DNA of 20,718 bases from a virus, in the IMG/VR virus record IMGVR_UViG_3300045993_000505, positions 1-20,718 of that record; one strand, written 5' to 3'. A program made the translations under genes and the position numbers. Below the pieces are notes generated by a model that saw only the letters and a program-made list of their open reading frames with translations, was not told where the DNA came from and searched no databases. Positions 19,848 to 20,718 of the stretch are shown here, piece after piece (the first letter of the stretch is position 1; the number at the start of each line of letters is the position of its first letter).

Positions 19848-20692
19848 TGGCTCCTTTATTTTTCCTCGCCTTTCTTGCTTTCATCGGCTTCCTTCTGTAC
19901 CAGAGAAGGCGCACCTACCCCGACATAACCGTAGCCCCCGCAGAGAAACGTAGGGATGACCTTCTGTATGGTTACTATGGTTGTGCAGACAATCAGGTTG
20001 CTGAAACAAAGGACCACGTTAACTTACTCCACGAAAGTCAATTTGATGGACCCGAGAAGTGTATTCAGAACATCCTGGATGCCCAGATGTTTACTGTTTT
20101 GGATGTCTCTACTCAAGTCTTCTTCGAGGGTCATGTCAAGCCAACGGCAGAGGGTGAGCTACTTGCCTTTCTAAGCGTGCTGTCTCTGCGTGGGGCTCTG
20201 AAATATATAGAGGTAATCTACCCAATTGATGAGCCCAACAATACTACTAATGCTTTGGACCTGAGCAAGGCTGTCAGCATAATCCAGAGGGTGGCAAAGT
20301 CCTTTCCCGACTTGGATGGGGTGCTGTTGGGCGTGTGCTATGCAGAAGATAAGCCCTTCATCTGCCAAGAGTTGTTTGATCTTGTAGGGTTTGATGCCTA
20401 CGGAAAGAAGTCGAGTGTCCTGACTGGGAAATATCAGACATTCAGGAACACACTTCTTCCCTTCCAGAAGACGATCCTTTTTCCTGGAGCGGCCTACGGG
20501 CAGGACCCTAAGCCGTTCGTCAATTGGGCCGAGACGGACCCGCGTGTCAAGATATTGATGCCCTTCCTCTGGCTCGATGAGCGCATTGACCCAAAGACTG
20601 GCAAGGGCTCGGTCGGTGCTCCGGGCGTTCGTAGTGGGCCGCTCAAGCAGCAGTATATTGACGCTGGCAAGTATGTGACAGGTAAAAGTTAG
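19847..20692 (+). CDS. Membrane-anchored protein, possible TIM-barrel glycoside hydrolase
   Basis: 281 residues. An N-terminal hydrophobic segment (PLFFLAFLAFIGFLLYQ, 3-19) is followed by four basic residues in the next stretch (RRR, then KRR at 34-36). The rest looks like a (beta/alpha)8 enzyme: YGYYGCADNQ (41-50), a strand ending DVSTQVFFEG (86-95), YIEVIYPIDEPNN (120-132) with Glu129 where a clan-A hydrolase acid would sit, GVLLGVCYA, VGFDAYG (180-186) and ILMPFLWLDE (236-245). The positive residues after the anchor would favour a cytoplasmic C-terminus, which is awkward for a wall enzyme unless it is released or exported in another way. It starts by TAATG overlap. I regard glycoside hydrolase as likely but unproven, and an endolysin role as a guess. 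Confidence 0.55.
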   Translation: MAPLFFLAFLAFIGFLLYQRRRTYPDITVAPAEKRRDDLLYGYYGCADNQVAETKDHVNLLHESQFDGPEKCIQNILDAQMFTVLDVSTQVFFEGHVKPTAEGELLAFLSVLSLRGALKYIEVIYPIDEPNNTTNALDLSKAVSIIQRVAKSFPDLDGVLLGVCYAEDKPFICQELFDLVGFDAYGKKSSVLTGKYQTFRNTLLPFQKTILFPGAAYGQDPKPFVNWAETDPRVKILMPFLWLDERIDPKTGKGSVGAPGVRSGPLKQQYIDAGKYVTGKS

Positions 20693-20718
20693 ATGACAAC
20701 GCTTATTGCGGTTTACCT
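20693..20718 (+). CDS. Start of a further gene (3' partial)
   Basis: An ATG follows directly after the previous stop (TAGATG) and reads MTTLIAVY to the window edge. Only eight codons are visible, with a weak AGG upstream. The tight junction matches the rest of the chain, so a gene probably continues to the right. No product can be assigned. Confidence 0.45.

Overview
This window is a gene-dense, single-strand (+) stretch of a tailed double-stranded DNA phage, or a prophage, with a lambda-like siphovirus tail. It reads from the end of the tape-measure gene, through the tail tip, host-specificity protein and fibres, into a cluster of small membrane proteins and candidate cell-wall enzymes that looks like a lysis or envelope module. 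The lambda-type tail order and the cell-wall enzymes suggest a Gram-negative host, probably a proteobacterium; I cannot name the host. There are no tRNAs, transposases or integrases, and I saw no convincing promoter or terminator. Genes overlap or nearly touch (many ATGA or TAATG junctions), so the whole window looks like part of one late transcription unit.

Region 1 (1-3705), tail tip assembly. In order: the C-terminal end of the tape-measure protein (cut by the window edge), a gpM-like minor tail protein, a short gpL-like protein, an NlpC/P60 cysteine peptidase, a JAB/JAMM metallopeptidase, and a gpI-like protein. Two departures from lambda stand out. Lambda gpK is one protein, JAB followed by NlpC; here the two domains are separate genes in the opposite order. 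The gpL homologue ends before the C-terminal Fe-S cluster domain and contains no cysteine.

Region 2 (3708-9667), J and a chaperone. The gpJ homologue is 1847 residues, against 1132 in lambda. Much of the extra length is three diverged tandem modules of about 170 residues before the conserved C-terminal part. A small gene resembling tail assembly chaperones follows with an ATGA overlap.

Region 3 (9690-17262), side fibre and adhesin. A 2097-residue fibre has an Ala/Ser/Thr-rich helical stalk of several hundred residues (14-residue period, two heptads), a 78-residue repeat array, a pyocin-knob-like segment and a C-terminal S74 self-cleaving chaperone. A glycine-rich protein resembling polyglycine adhesin tips follows immediately, then a small fibre-associated protein. 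This suggests a processed fibre shaft that receives a separate adhesin, as in T2 or S16.

Region 4 (17259-20718), lysis or envelope module. It has a permuted papain-fold enzyme, two multi-TM proteins, a TM plus coiled-coil protein, a two-TM holin-like protein, a DUF5675-like protein with a His...Cys pair, a 30-residue single-TM peptide, a small charged protein and a membrane-anchored protein that looks like a TIM-barrel glycoside hydrolase. No standard lysozyme, transglycosylase or amidase is recognisable, so the endolysin is either one of these unusual proteins or outside the window. A further gene starts at the right edge.
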